From NCBI GenBank assembly GCA_002631855.1, contig NTLF01000017.1, positions 372,001 through 436,000 on the forward strand: DNA of 64,000 nt, read 5' to 3'. Positions 26,010 to 34,749 of this stretch are shown one piece after another. The position numbers were made by a program, and so were the translations under genes. Each line of letters opens with the position of its first letter. Position 1 is the first letter of the stretch. The stretch is from Zunongwangia sp. ESRF-bin46 (GTDB taxonomy: Bacteria > Bacteroidota > Bacteroidia > Flavobacteriales > Flavobacteriaceae). The notes below the pieces were generated by a model, which saw only the letters and a list, made by a program, of their open reading frames with translations, made no database searches and was not told where the DNA came from.

Positions 26010-27199
26010 AGCACAGATAAAATAGCTTTCTTCATAGCCTCTGCCCTCTTTTTAACTTCGGCTTCCGTCCAACCTATTTTTATTAAAGAAGAAACTGTAC
26101 GGCTCATCCATGCATCACTTTTTGAAAAGTCGGTATTGTTTAAATCTTGTATTTGATTTTTAATTTCAGAAGAAAGCGGTGCCAAAGATTTTAAGTTACG
26201 AAGGTGTTCCCAACCGTTTATATAATGCCAATTATTAGTGTACCAGTAAAAACAAGCCTCTACCCCACTTTCAGACAACGCTTTGTGTGCTTTTGTGGCT
26301 AATTCTTCTGAAGGTAAAAAGAAGTTTAAAAAGGAATAGTTTTCTTCCCCACCTTCCGGAACACGTCTAAAGGTTACTCCTTCAATTGTTTCCAATACCT
26401 CACGGATAATAGTGTAATTCCTTTTTTGAGTCGCAAGAATAGAATCTAACTTATCTAATTGTGCGATACCTACGGCTGCATTTAATTCAGAAATACGAAA
26501 GTTATACCCTAAATGTGGATGCGTTTCTGCTCCGCGATCAGAGCCAACGTGATCGTGACCGTGATCTTGGTATTGATCGGCGTTCACAGCATATTTTTCA
26601 GAATTTGTAATGACGGCACCACCTTCACCACAAGTAATAGTCTTTACAAAGTCGAATGAAAAACAGCCTAAATCGCCATAGCTGCCAAGAGGTTTTCCTT
26701 CAAAAGTACCGCCAATAGCTTGGCAGGCATCTTCTAATAGCAGTAAGTTATGTTTATCACATATTTGTTTCAGCACCTTTAAATCTGCCATAGAACCGCA
26801 CATATGCACTGGCATGATACATTTTGTTTTTGAAGTTATAGCATTTTCTACAGCTTTTGGATCTAATGTTAGTGTATCATCAATATCTACCAATACCGGA
26901 ACAGCCCCTAACATCATTATTGATTCAAAACTAGCAACAAATGTAAAGGTGGGCATAATCACTTCATCTCCGGCTCCTACTCCGGCTGAAGCTAATGCCA
27001 CAGTTAAAGCAGAAGTTCCGCTAGAGACTAATTGGCAATGCGCACTTTGCATTCGTTGAGCAAATGTTGTTTCAAATTGCTTTGCTTTCCAATGGCCATT
27101 TCGCATTCCATCAAAACCGTAGCGCATTAATACACCACTCTCTAACACATCATTCACTTGTTTCCGCTCTTCAGCACCAAATACTTCAAATCCAGGCAT
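26006..27199 (-). CDS. DegT/DnrJ/EryC1/StrS family aminotransferase
   Basis: A 397-residue PLP enzyme of the sugar aminotransferase superfamily. Evidence includes SSGTSALTVALASAG (phosphate-binding), the LEDACQAIGG aspartate block and the PLP lysine in SFDFVKTITCGEGGAV, followed by GYNFRISELNAAVG. Most relatives transaminate nucleotide-linked 3- or 4-keto sugars. It stands outside the polysaccharide locus, between ribB and lysA, so its substrate is not indicated by context. The extended C-terminus (WMSRTVSSLIKIGWTEAEVKKR) is longer than in PglE-type members. Confidence 0.83.
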   Translation of the reverse strand: MPGFEVFGAEERKQVNDVLESGVLMRYGFDGMRNGHWKAKQFETTFAQRMQSAHCQLVSSGTSALTVALASAGVGAGDEVIMPTFTFVASFESIMMLGAVPVLVDIDDTLTLDPKAVENAITSKTKCIMPVHMCGSMADLKVLKQICDKHNLLLLEDACQAIGGTFEGKPLGSYGDLGCFSFDFVKTITCGEGGAVITNSEKYAVNADQYQDHGHDHVGSDRGAETHPHLGYNFRISELNAAVGIAQLDKLDSILATQKRNYTIIREVLETIEGVTFRRVPEGGEENYSFLNFFLPSEELATKAHKALSESGVEACFYWYTNNWHYINGWEHLRNLKSLAPLSSEIKNQIQDLNNTDFSKSDAWMSRTVSSLIKIGWTEAEVKKRAEAMKKAILSVL

Positions 27200-27221
27200 A
27201 GTTTGTTTTTTATGTTACCAA

Positions 27222-27229
27222 CAAAGGTA
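27222..27229 (-). promoter_or_regulatory. Candidate -7 box of the DegT aminotransferase gene
   Basis: The minus strand reads TACCTTTG, matching TAnnTTTG, 22 bp before the start codon, with a TTG 20 bp further upstream (27252-27250). Confidence 0.55.
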
Positions 27230-27329
27230 GGATTTGCCTTTTGAAGTTGCAATAGGTAAATCAATCCCGTTTCAACAACCTATTTAAAAAAAATTATATT
27301 GTAAGAAAAATATTGTTCTTCCTACAAAA

Positions 27330-27395
27330 CCATACACTATCTACGGAGTATCCATACATTATCTATGGAGCATCTATACCTAATCTAACCGTATG
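27330..27395. repeat. Three tandem 22-bp repeats upstream of lysA
   Basis: Units at 27330-27351, 27352-27373 and 27374-27395. The first two match at 19 of 22 positions and all three differences are C/T transitions. The third keeps 10 of the first 14 positions and then diverges. The array lies in the 332-bp space between the divergent DegT and lysA genes, about 140 bp before lysA. A 22-bp period places each unit on the same face of the helix, as expected for a protein-binding array; the ligand is unknown. Confidence 0.65.
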
Positions 27396-27531
27396 ACCCT
27401 CCCTGAAAAAACTATTTAGGTGCTATGAGATGTATTCCCTTTTAAATTTTACCATTTTATTAGTAGTTAACTCGCTTATTCCTATTAATTTTAGCAACTT
27501 TTTTAACCTTTAATTTTTTAAAACTAAGATT

Positions 27532-28737
27532 ATGACAAATCAAGACCTTTTAGCCGTTGCGCAAGAGTTTGGAAGCCCCGTTTATGTATATGATGCTGAT
27601 ACTATAAAAAAGCAGTACAAAACGTTAACAAACTCCTTTAAACAGGTTAAGAAGGTTAAGATTCATTATGCTGTAAAGGCGTTGTCAAATATTTCAGTCT
27701 TAAAACTGCTTAGTTCGTTAGGCAGTGGTTTGGACACCGTTTCTATTCAAGAAGTTCGTTTGGGTATTGAAGCTGGTGTGGATCCAAAAGATATTATTTA
27801 CACCCCAAACGGTGTTTCATTAGAGGAAATTGAAATTGCCGCAAAATTGGGTGTGCAAATCAATATTGATAATCTTTCCATTTTAGAGCAATTTGGGACG
27901 AAGCATCCAACTATCCCGGTGTGTATTCGTATTAACCCTCACGTTATGGCAGGTGGAAACACTAATATTTCCGTAGGACATATTGATAGTAAATTTGGAA
28001 TTTCGATTCACCAATTGCCCTTGATGGAACGTATTGTTGAAAATACAGGCATGACCATTAACGGTATCCACATGCACACGGGTAGTGACATTTTGGATAT
28101 TGAAGTGTTTTTATATGCTGCTGAAATTTTATTTGAAACCGCAAAACACTTCAAAAATTTAGAGTTTATTGACTTTGGAAGCGGATTTAAAGTCCCTTAT
28201 AAAAAAGATGATATTGAAACAGATGTTTCAGAATTAGGAAAAAAACTAAGCAAACGTTTTAATGAGTTTTGTAAAGACTACGGAAAGGAATTGACCTTAG
28301 CCTTTGAGCCTGGAAAATTCTTGGTAAGTGAAGCTGGAAAATTTTTAGTGCAGGTAAACGTAGTTAAACAAACTACTTCCACTGTTTTTGCGCAAGTAGA
28401 TAGTGGATTCAACCATTTAATACGACCAATGTTATACGGATCGCAGCATGAAATTGAAAATGTATCGAACCCTAAAGGGAAACAGCGATTTTATAGTGTT
28501 GTAGGGTATATATGTGAAACCGATACATTTGCCAACAACCGACGTATTTCTGAAATTCGTGAAGGCGATATTTTGTCGTTTAGCAATGCCGGGGCCTATT
28601 GTTTTTCTATGGCGAGCAACTACAATTCACGATATCGCCCAGCCGAAGTACTTTGGTATAAAGGAAAAGCGCATTTGATTAGAAAACGGGAAACATTTGA
28701 AGATATACTTTCCAACCAACAGGTAATTGAATTATAG
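27532..28737 (+). CDS. lysA: Diaminopimelate decarboxylase
   Basis: Last step of lysine synthesis: decarboxylates meso-diaminopimelate with PLP. The 401-residue protein has the alanine-racemase-type TIM barrel with the PLP lysine in HYAVKALSN (near residue 49), GVDPKDIIYTPNG, HMHTGSD, the phosphate-binding DFGSGFKVPY and the C-terminal beta-domain with GYICETDTF and GAYCFSMASNYNSR, which supplies the active-site Cys and Tyr. The length is normal. A terminator follows directly. Confidence 0.95.
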   Translation: MTNQDLLAVAQEFGSPVYVYDADTIKKQYKTLTNSFKQVKKVKIHYAVKALSNISVLKLLSSLGSGLDTVSIQEVRLGIEAGVDPKDIIYTPNGVSLEEIEIAAKLGVQINIDNLSILEQFGTKHPTIPVCIRINPHVMAGGNTNISVGHIDSKFGISIHQLPLMERIVENTGMTINGIHMHTGSDILDIEVFLYAAEILFETAKHFKNLEFIDFGSGFKVPYKKDDIETDVSELGKKLSKRFNEFCKDYGKELTLAFEPGKFLVSEAGKFLVQVNVVKQTTSTVFAQVDSGFNHLIRPMLYGSQHEIENVSNPKGKQRFYSVVGYICETDTFANNRRISEIREGDILSFSNAGAYCFSMASNYNSRYRPAEVLWYKGKAHLIRKRETFEDILSNQQVIEL

Positions 28738-28742
28738 TAATC

Positions 28743-28766
28743 AGCCCCTTAGTTGGGGCTTTTTTT
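28743..28766 (+). terminator. Rho-independent terminator of lysA
   Basis: Perfect arms AGCCCC (28743-28748) and GGGGCT (28755-28760) followed by seven T, 6 bp after the lysA stop codon. Confidence 0.92.
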
Positions 28767-28780
28767 ATTATTTTCTGAAT

Positions 28781-28912
28781 ATGAAACTCACTAAACTACA
28801 ATTGGTTTTAATCAGTATCGGAGTACTAATCACCATAATCGGACTTATTACCGGGTGGTACCTCTTTATTTTTCTGTGGTTACCGCTAGGTATTTTATTC
28901 AGAAAAAAATGA
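28781..28912 (+). CDS. Small membrane protein (43 residues)
   Basis: A short open frame starting at ATG 28781 encodes a basic N-terminus (MKLTK), two closely spaced hydrophobic stretches (about 6-25 and 27-38) and a basic end (FRKK). This layout is typical of real small membrane proteins. A longer in-frame ATG at 28727 overlaps lysA and the terminator and is unlikely. It sits between the lysA terminator and the polysaccharide operon promoter. No family is recognised, and expression is unproven. Confidence 0.5.
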   Translation: MKLTKLQLVLISIGVLITIIGLITGWYLFIFLWLPLGILFRKK

Positions 28913-28925
28913 CCAAAATTATAAG

Positions 28926-28948
28926 AATAACTTATAAATAAAGTTATT
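28926..28948. promoter_or_regulatory. Palindromic operator candidate at the polysaccharide operon promoter
   Basis: Perfect inverted repeat with 8-bp arms AATAACTT (28926-28933) and AAGTTATT (28941-28948) around a 7-bp centre. Its downstream end is 16 bp from the TAnnTTTG box at 28965, so it covers the -33 zone. It has no T-run and the arms contain little GC, which argues against a terminator. Confidence 0.55.
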
Positions 28949-28964
28949 ACCAACAAATGAATTG

Positions 28965-28972
28965 TATATTTG
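28965..28972 (+). promoter_or_regulatory. Candidate -7 box of the plus-strand polysaccharide operon
   Basis: TATATTTG is an exact TAnnTTTG match about 55 bp before the first gene of the locus. Confidence 0.6.
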
Positions 28973-29026
28973 CAAAAAAATTAAAAACACTTTCTCCCCA
29001 AAGTATATTAATAAATAACAACCTAC

Positions 29027-30013
29027 ATGTTTAGTTCCCTTCAAAACAAAAAAGTTTTAGTTACAGGAGGTGCCGGATTCATAGGCTCGAACCTATGTGA
29101 AGCATTATTAAAGATTGGAAGTACTGTTATTTGTTTAGATAATTTTGCTACTGGACATAAAAAAAACATCGCCCCTTTTCTTTCTTCAGAAAAATTCATT
29201 TTTATTGAAGGTGACATAAGAGACTTAAAAACGTGTCAAGAAGCATGTAAAAATGTTGATTTTATTTTGCATCAAGCAGCATTAGGGTCTGTTCCTCGTT
29301 CTATAGAAGATCCTATTACCAGTAATGATGTTAATGTTTCTGGTTTTTTAAATATGCTTGTCGCGGCTCGTGATAATAACGTAAAACGCTTTGTATACGC
29401 GGCTAGTTCCTCTACTTATGGAGATTCTGAAAATCTTCCGAAAGTAGAAGAGGTTATCGGAAAACCAATGTCGCCCTATGCCATTACAAAGTATGTAAAT
29501 GAACTATACGCTGATAACTTCAAGCGGACGTACAATTTAGATACAATCGGGTTACGTTATTTTAATGTTTTTGGAAGAAGGCAAGACCCTAATGGTGCTT
29601 ATGCAGCAGTTATACCGAAGTTTGTTATTCAGTTTATGAATCATGAAAGTCCGACTATTAATGGTGACGGAACTTTTTCACGTGATTTTACGTACATAGA
29701 CAATGTCGTGCAAATGAATTTATTGACCATTACAACCGATAATCAAAAAGCTTTGAATGAAGTATATAATACTGCTGTAGGAGACAGAACTACTATTAAA
29801 TCTATGGCAGAGGATTTACGTACCTATTTATCTGCTTACGATTCTAAAATTGCAGAAATAGAAATAAAACATGGCCCTAACAGAAAAGGAGATATCCCGC
29901 ATTCATTAGCATCCATTGATAAAGCAAAACAAAACTTAAACTATCAACCCACCCATATATTTAAAGAAGGTTTACAAGAAGCTGTGGATTGGTATTGGAA
30001 TAATTTACAATAA
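29027..30013 (+). CDS. UDP-N-acetylglucosamine 4-epimerase (WbpP/TviC type)
   Basis: A 328-residue extended SDR enzyme that probably interconverts UDP-GlcNAc(A) and UDP-GalNAc(A). It has the NAD loop TGGAGFIGSNL, the catalytic AASSSTYGD and SPYAITK (Tyr and Lys), and RYFNVFGRRQDPNGAYAAVIP, which is characteristic of the WbpP subgroup. It is followed after 5 bp by a UDP-HexNAc 6-dehydrogenase, the same pair that makes UDP-GalNAcA in Pseudomonas O6 antigen and Salmonella Vi capsule. It opens the plus-strand polysaccharide operon. Confidence 0.88.
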   Translation: MFSSLQNKKVLVTGGAGFIGSNLCEALLKIGSTVICLDNFATGHKKNIAPFLSSEKFIFIEGDIRDLKTCQEACKNVDFILHQAALGSVPRSIEDPITSNDVNVSGFLNMLVAARDNNVKRFVYAASSSTYGDSENLPKVEEVIGKPMSPYAITKYVNELYADNFKRTYNLDTIGLRYFNVFGRRQDPNGAYAAVIPKFVIQFMNHESPTINGDGTFSRDFTYIDNVVQMNLLTITTDNQKALNEVYNTAVGDRTTIKSMAEDLRTYLSAYDSKIAEIEIKHGPNRKGDIPHSLASIDKAKQNLNYQPTHIFKEGLQEAVDWYWNNLQ

Positions 30014-30018
30014 TACAA

Positions 30019-31308
30019 ATGGAAAAAATAGCAATAATTGGGTTAGGCTACGTTGGTCTTCCCTTAGCCAGACTTTTTGCAACAAAATACGCTGTTGTAG
30101 GCTTTGATATCAATCAAGCGCGTGTAGATGAATTAATGACTGGCCGAGATAGCACACTTGAGGTTGAGGATGACATTCTTCAAGAAGTACTTGTTTTAAA
30201 AAACCCAACACATAAAAATAAAGAAGAAACAGGGCTTTATTGTACTACTAATTCTGAAGAATTAAAAGACTGTACTTATTTTATTATTACAGTTCCTACT
30301 CCCGTAGATAAAAACAATCGTCCCGTTTTAACACCGCTAATTAAGGCTAGTGAAACAGTTGGAAAGGTACTTAAAAAAGGAGATGTTGTAATTTACGAAT
30401 CTACCGTATATCCTGGTGCAACTGAAGAAGAGTGTATTCCTGTTTTAGAAAAATCTTCTGGTTTTACTTTCAACAAAGAATTTTATGCAGGGTATTCTCC
30501 TGAGCGTATTAATCCTGGAGATAAAGAACATACAATTGATAAAATTTTAAAAGTGACCTCTGGTTCCACACCTGAAGTTGGAAAACAAATTGATGATTTA
30601 TATGCGTCGATTATTACCGCTGGTACGCACCTTGCTCCTACCATTAAAGTTGCAGAAGCGGCCAAGGTCATCGAAAACTCCCAACGTGATATCAATATTG
30701 CCTTTGTAAACGAATTGGCTAAAATCTTTAATATGATGGATATTGATACCCATGCCGTATTAGAAGCTGCTGGAACTAAATGGAATTTCTTACCGTTTAA
30801 ACCCGGTCTGGTTGGCGGGCATTGTATTGGAGTTGATCCGTATTATCTGGCTCAAAAAGCACAAGAGCTGGGCTATCACCCAGAAATCATATTAGCCGGG
30901 CGCCGCATGAATGATAGTATGGGACAGTATGTAGCCAGTGAAGTAATCAAGTTGATGCTTCGTAACGACCTAAAAATAAAGAATGCCAATATTTTGGTAT
31001 TGGGCATTACGTTTAAGGAAAATTGCCCGGATGTTCGCAATACCAAAGTGGTCGATGTCATTAAACAATTGAAAGAATACGAAACCAACGTGACTATTTA
31101 TGACCCTTGGGCCAACCCAACGGAGGTACAGGATGAGTATGGATTGGCTACATTAAAAAACTGCCCTAGTGAAACCTATGATGCTATTGTACTTACTGTT
31201 GCCCATAATGAGTTTTTGCAATTGGATTTGAATCGATTGAAGAACGGAAACACAGTGGTTTATGATGTGAAGGGTATTTTGGAAGGTAAAGCACAGGCTA
31301 AATTATAG
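30019..31308 (+). CDS. UDP-N-acetyl-hexosamine 6-dehydrogenase (WbpO/TviB type)
   Basis: Oxidises C6 of a UDP-HexNAc to the uronic acid using two NAD+. A 429-residue protein with N-terminal Rossmann loop GLGYVGLPLA, YSPERINPGD, the substrate-binding lysine block AEAAKVIENSQRD, the catalytic Cys in GGHCIGVDPYYL and the C-terminal domain with GITFKENCPDVRNTK. TviB/WbpO members act on UDP-GlcNAc or UDP-GalNAc; the neighbouring epimerase indicates UDP-GalNAcA as the product. A UDP-ManNAc dehydrogenase (WecC-like) activity is less likely from context. Confidence 0.88.
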   Translation: MEKIAIIGLGYVGLPLARLFATKYAVVGFDINQARVDELMTGRDSTLEVEDDILQEVLVLKNPTHKNKEETGLYCTTNSEELKDCTYFIITVPTPVDKNNRPVLTPLIKASETVGKVLKKGDVVIYESTVYPGATEEECIPVLEKSSGFTFNKEFYAGYSPERINPGDKEHTIDKILKVTSGSTPEVGKQIDDLYASIITAGTHLAPTIKVAEAAKVIENSQRDINIAFVNELAKIFNMMDIDTHAVLEAAGTKWNFLPFKPGLVGGHCIGVDPYYLAQKAQELGYHPEIILAGRRMNDSMGQYVASEVIKLMLRNDLKIKNANILVLGITFKENCPDVRNTKVVDVIKQLKEYETNVTIYDPWANPTEVQDEYGLATLKNCPSETYDAIVLTVAHNEFLQLDLNRLKNGNTVVYDVKGILEGKAQAKL

Positions 31309-31367
31309 TCAATTTTAAAGTTTATATTTTCATGACATTTCCGAATGTATAGAGTAAAAAAAGCCAA

Positions 31368-32816
31368 TTGAGTTCTTCTATAAAACGAAATATCGTAACG
31401 GGTTTTTTGTGGTCAGTTTTTGGACAAGTAGGTTATTTAGGCGTTGCCTTTATTACCAATATCCTACTTGTTAGAATACTAGGCCCATACGAGTTTGGTC
31501 AAATTGGTATAATTATGTTTTTTGTAGCGATTGGAAAAGTACTTACAGAATCTGGGTTATCTGGAGCATTAGTTAGGAAAAATGATGCTACTGAAGAAGA
31601 TTTTTCAACTGTATTTATTTTCAACCTCATTATATCTTTTGTACTTGTTGCCGTTATAATAGTGATGTCAGGGTATGTGGCGGATTTTTATAAGGATACT
31701 TCTTTAGAAAATATTTTAATTGTTTCCTCTATGGTGTTATTAATTGATGCCTTCAGGATACCTCAAAATGCTAAATTAGTAAAAGAATTAAAGTTTAAGA
31801 AAAAAGCGGCTTACGAATTTACTGCTATCTTTTTTTCTGCCATCATAGCAGTTATTTTGGCTATCAAAGGTGCTGGTGTCTGGGCTATAGTGACAATGCA
31901 GTTACTAACTGCCATACTATTAACCTCTTTGCTTTGGATTTTTGAGGGATCTTTAAACCAATTTGTCTTTAGAAAAAAATCTTTTCTTGCTCTTTATAAA
32001 TTTGGAGTGAATACTACATTGGCTTCTATTTTAAATACAGCATTTGATAACATATATCAACTAATTCTGGGAAAGTATTTTTCAGTAAATCTAACAGGCT
32101 TGTTTTATCAAGGTAAAAAGTTACAAGAGATCCCTGTTGGGGTTATTAAATCTACTACACTCGGTGTAGTATTCGCTTCCTTATCTAAGGTACAACATGA
32201 CATAACTGAGTTTGGCAACTTGTATAAACGAATCATTACTCTTTTTACCATTGTAGTAGGGCTAATATGTTTGCTGGTTTACTATTATGCCGAAAATATT
32301 ATCTTACTATTATATGGAAAAGAATGGATTGAAGCAGTGTTTTTTGTACAAATATTGATCATTTCTTCTTTTTTCTATTTACAAGAAATCTTTAATAGGG
32401 TCATCTTCAAAGTATTTGATAAAACAGAAAAAATATTATACTTAGAAGTTTTAAAAAAATGTATTCAAGCTGCAACCATTATAATAGGGGTTATATTTAT
32501 GGATATTGAGTTGCTTTTATATGGATTTTTGTTTACAAGTGTGGTAAGCTATCTAATAAATTATTATGTCTCACGGAAGGTTTATAACAGTTTTTCTTGG
32601 CATGAAGTTGTATTGATTGCAAAGGTTGTTTTCTTAGCTGTATTGACTATGTTGCTTGCGCATACTATACAAAACTTAATACGTTTAGAGGGCTATTTAT
32701 CTTTCACGCTAATCCCTATTATCTTAGTCATATATTTTTTAGGAGTCAAATTTTTAAAAATCACCAATATAATTAAAGAGCTATTTACAATTAAACGTTT
32801 ACTAAAAAATGATTAA
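31368..32816 (+). CDS. Polysaccharide flippase (MOP/Wzx-like), first copy
   Basis: A 482-residue integral membrane protein with about 12-14 helices, of the Polysacc_synt/LPS export (WzxC-like) branch. Typical segments are the N-terminal basic KRNIVTGFLWSVFGQ, LLVRILGPYEFGQIG and LTGLFYQGKKLQEIPVGVI. It would flip lipid-linked repeat units to the periplasm. The start is TTG at 31368: the only upstream in-frame ATG (31332) is closed by a stop codon. The next gene overlaps its end by 8 bp. Confidence 0.85.
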   Translation: MSSSIKRNIVTGFLWSVFGQVGYLGVAFITNILLVRILGPYEFGQIGIIMFFVAIGKVLTESGLSGALVRKNDATEEDFSTVFIFNLIISFVLVAVIIVMSGYVADFYKDTSLENILIVSSMVLLIDAFRIPQNAKLVKELKFKKKAAYEFTAIFFSAIIAVILAIKGAGVWAIVTMQLLTAILLTSLLWIFEGSLNQFVFRKKSFLALYKFGVNTTLASILNTAFDNIYQLILGKYFSVNLTGLFYQGKKLQEIPVGVIKSTTLGVVFASLSKVQHDITEFGNLYKRIITLFTIVVGLICLLVYYYAENIILLLYGKEWIEAVFFVQILIISSFFYLQEIFNRVIFKVFDKTEKILYLEVLKKCIQAATIIIGVIFMDIELLLYGFLFTSVVSYLINYYVSRKVYNSFSWHEVVLIAKVVFLAVLTMLLAHTIQNLIRLEGYLSFTLIPIILVIYFLGVKFLKITNIIKELFTIKRLLKND

Positions 32817-33324
32817 TCGAATTCTAAATTTCTATAAGAAACAATTTTGGACTGCAGAAAGATATGCTCGACACATAGGCGTTTCAATAGGTGAAGATTG
32901 TAGCATTGCCACACATTATTTTGGCTCAGAACCATATTTAATTAAAATAGGCAATCACGTACAAATCACCTCGGGTGTCAAGTTCTTTACACATGGTGGC
33001 GGATGGGTATTTAGAGATAAACACCCTCTTATGGATACTTTTGGAAAAATTGAAGTGGGAAACAATGTTTACATAGGAAACAACAGCTTTATACTTCCAG
33101 GAGTTACTATTGGAAATGATGTAATTGTCGGTGCCGGTTCAGTAGTGACCAAAAGTGTTTCTAGCGGGATGATTGTTGCTGGTAATCCTGCAAAAGTAAT
33201 AGGTTCAGTTTCAAGCCTTGAAAAAAAACTAATCCCTTTCAATACCAAAACAAAAAAAATGAACAAGTTTGACAAAAAAAAATATTTGTTAAATATGCAA
33301 GAGGATAAATTTATCAAAAAGTAA
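32809..33324 (+). CDS. Left-handed beta-helix acyltransferase
   Basis: A 171-residue hexapeptide-repeat transferase. Repeats run from about residue 20 to 135, with the GNNVYIGNNSFILPGVTIG and GAGSVVTKSVSSG coils and the terminal GNPAKVIG signature of the LbH maltose/galactoside O-acetyltransferase class. It probably O-acetylates a sugar of the repeat unit with acetyl-CoA. A Lys-rich tail follows. It overlaps the flippase gene by 8 bp, so the two are coupled. Confidence 0.85.
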   Translation: MINRILNFYKKQFWTAERYARHIGVSIGEDCSIATHYFGSEPYLIKIGNHVQITSGVKFFTHGGGWVFRDKHPLMDTFGKIEVGNNVYIGNNSFILPGVTIGNDVIVGAGSVVTKSVSSGMIVAGNPAKVIGSVSSLEKKLIPFNTKTKKMNKFDKKKYLLNMQEDKFIKK

Positions 33325-33327
33325 CAT

Positions 33328-34749
33328 TTGGAAGACATAAAGCAACATAAAAAACCGGGAATTATTTACCCTACTATTGTCGTCTTTTCGATTTTGATTG
33401 TGCTCTTAATGATACCTGAGCGTATCAGTTTTTTTGATGATGGTCTTAACTTCAACCTTTCTTTAATAGCAATAGTAAATGTTTTGATATTTTGGTCTGG
33501 AGTAAAAAAAACTTACAAGTCTTGGCTTAGGTTCGACACCCTTTTTTTAATTGGGTATTTAATCGTGCATACGCAAATTCCCTTTTTGGCCAGTATAGGT
33601 ATAGAACCTGAACGCCCTTCTTTTGTATGGATCAATAAAAATGTGGTAAACTATGCTAGTTGGATAAGCACTATGGCATTGCTCCTTTGGCTATTAGGGT
33701 ATCTCTTGTTTATGCGCAGAAATCAAAAACCAAAAAAACAAGCATTTAAAAAATATACCGTATCCTCAAAAAGTATTAACAATATAATGGTTTTGCTATT
33801 TCTACTGTTTTTAGGCTTGGTTGGTACAGACTTTTTAGGAGGTAACTACAAAGGTACTGAAAACTGGGGCTCAGGGGCAACGTATGTATTTTTGCTGCTA
33901 CAAGTAGTGCTGTACTTAAACATCATTTATTTTTTTATAAACACCAAGAATTTAAGCTTCAGCAATATTCTTAAAGTAGCTATAAACAACAAAGCACTGT
34001 TTGGGGTTACAGCTAGTTACGTAATTCTCTTTTTATTGATTGGGGATCGAGGTCCTGTTATGCAAGTGGGTATATTGATTTTAGGGGGTTACACACTTTA
34101 TCAAAAGCCTATCACATTTGTTCAACTATTTACTTTAATGGCAATAGGCGCCTTTGTTTTTACCTTAATTGGTTTAGGAAGGAGCAGACTACTCTCTAAT
34201 GATGATTCCAATATCTTAGTAAGAGGTTATAAAAATTTAGCTACAGAAAGCTCGGGTTTTAACCCTACAAATGAATTGGCAGCAAGTAACCGTATTCTAT
34301 ATCGTGCTATTGATGTTGTTCCATATAAACACCCGCATTTGTACGGACTCACTATGTTTACTGAATTAATTGGAGTTATCCCTTTTGGTGGGTCAACTTT
34401 TATAAACATTACCAATTTGCCAAAAATGTATTATTCTTCTTCCCTATTTTTTACCATTATAGGTCAAGGGTCTTTATATACATATGGAGAAGGGTCGGAA
34501 ATCATTGGAGACTTATATATTAATATAGGTATATATGGGGCTTTAATTGTCATGTTTTTCTTTGGTTATTTTATTTCTTTTTTCAGTATTAAAGCGGTCT
34601 TTACTAAACAACATACTTATATTATTATATACCTACTTTTATTGATTACTGCAATTTATTTAAACAGGTCCCATATATTAATGCCACTAAAATTTATTGT
34701 CTATGCTTTAATTGTAGACAGGTTATTAACTAAACGCGTTTACGAATGA
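33328..34749 (+). CDS. Wzy-like O-antigen/capsule polymerase
   Basis: A 473-residue integral membrane protein with about 11-12 helices and a large loop (about 290-375). It looks like the oligosaccharide repeat unit polymerase family, with GDRGPVMQVG in the middle and ASNRILYRAIDVVP plus GSTFINITNLP in the loop. It is the only polymerase candidate in the locus. The start is TTG at 33328; no in-frame ATG is near enough to the conserved start. The stop overlaps the next ATG by 4 bp (ATGA). Confidence 0.75.
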   Translation: MEDIKQHKKPGIIYPTIVVFSILIVLLMIPERISFFDDGLNFNLSLIAIVNVLIFWSGVKKTYKSWLRFDTLFLIGYLIVHTQIPFLASIGIEPERPSFVWINKNVVNYASWISTMALLLWLLGYLLFMRRNQKPKKQAFKKYTVSSKSINNIMVLLFLLFLGLVGTDFLGGNYKGTENWGSGATYVFLLLQVVLYLNIIYFFINTKNLSFSNILKVAINNKALFGVTASYVILFLLIGDRGPVMQVGILILGGYTLYQKPITFVQLFTLMAIGAFVFTLIGLGRSRLLSNDDSNILVRGYKNLATESSGFNPTNELAASNRILYRAIDVVPYKHPHLYGLTMFTELIGVIPFGGSTFINITNLPKMYYSSSLFFTIIGQGSLYTYGEGSEIIGDLYINIGIYGALIVMFFFGYFISFFSIKAVFTKQHTYIIIYLLLLITAIYLNRSHILMPLKFIVYALIVDRLLTKRVYE

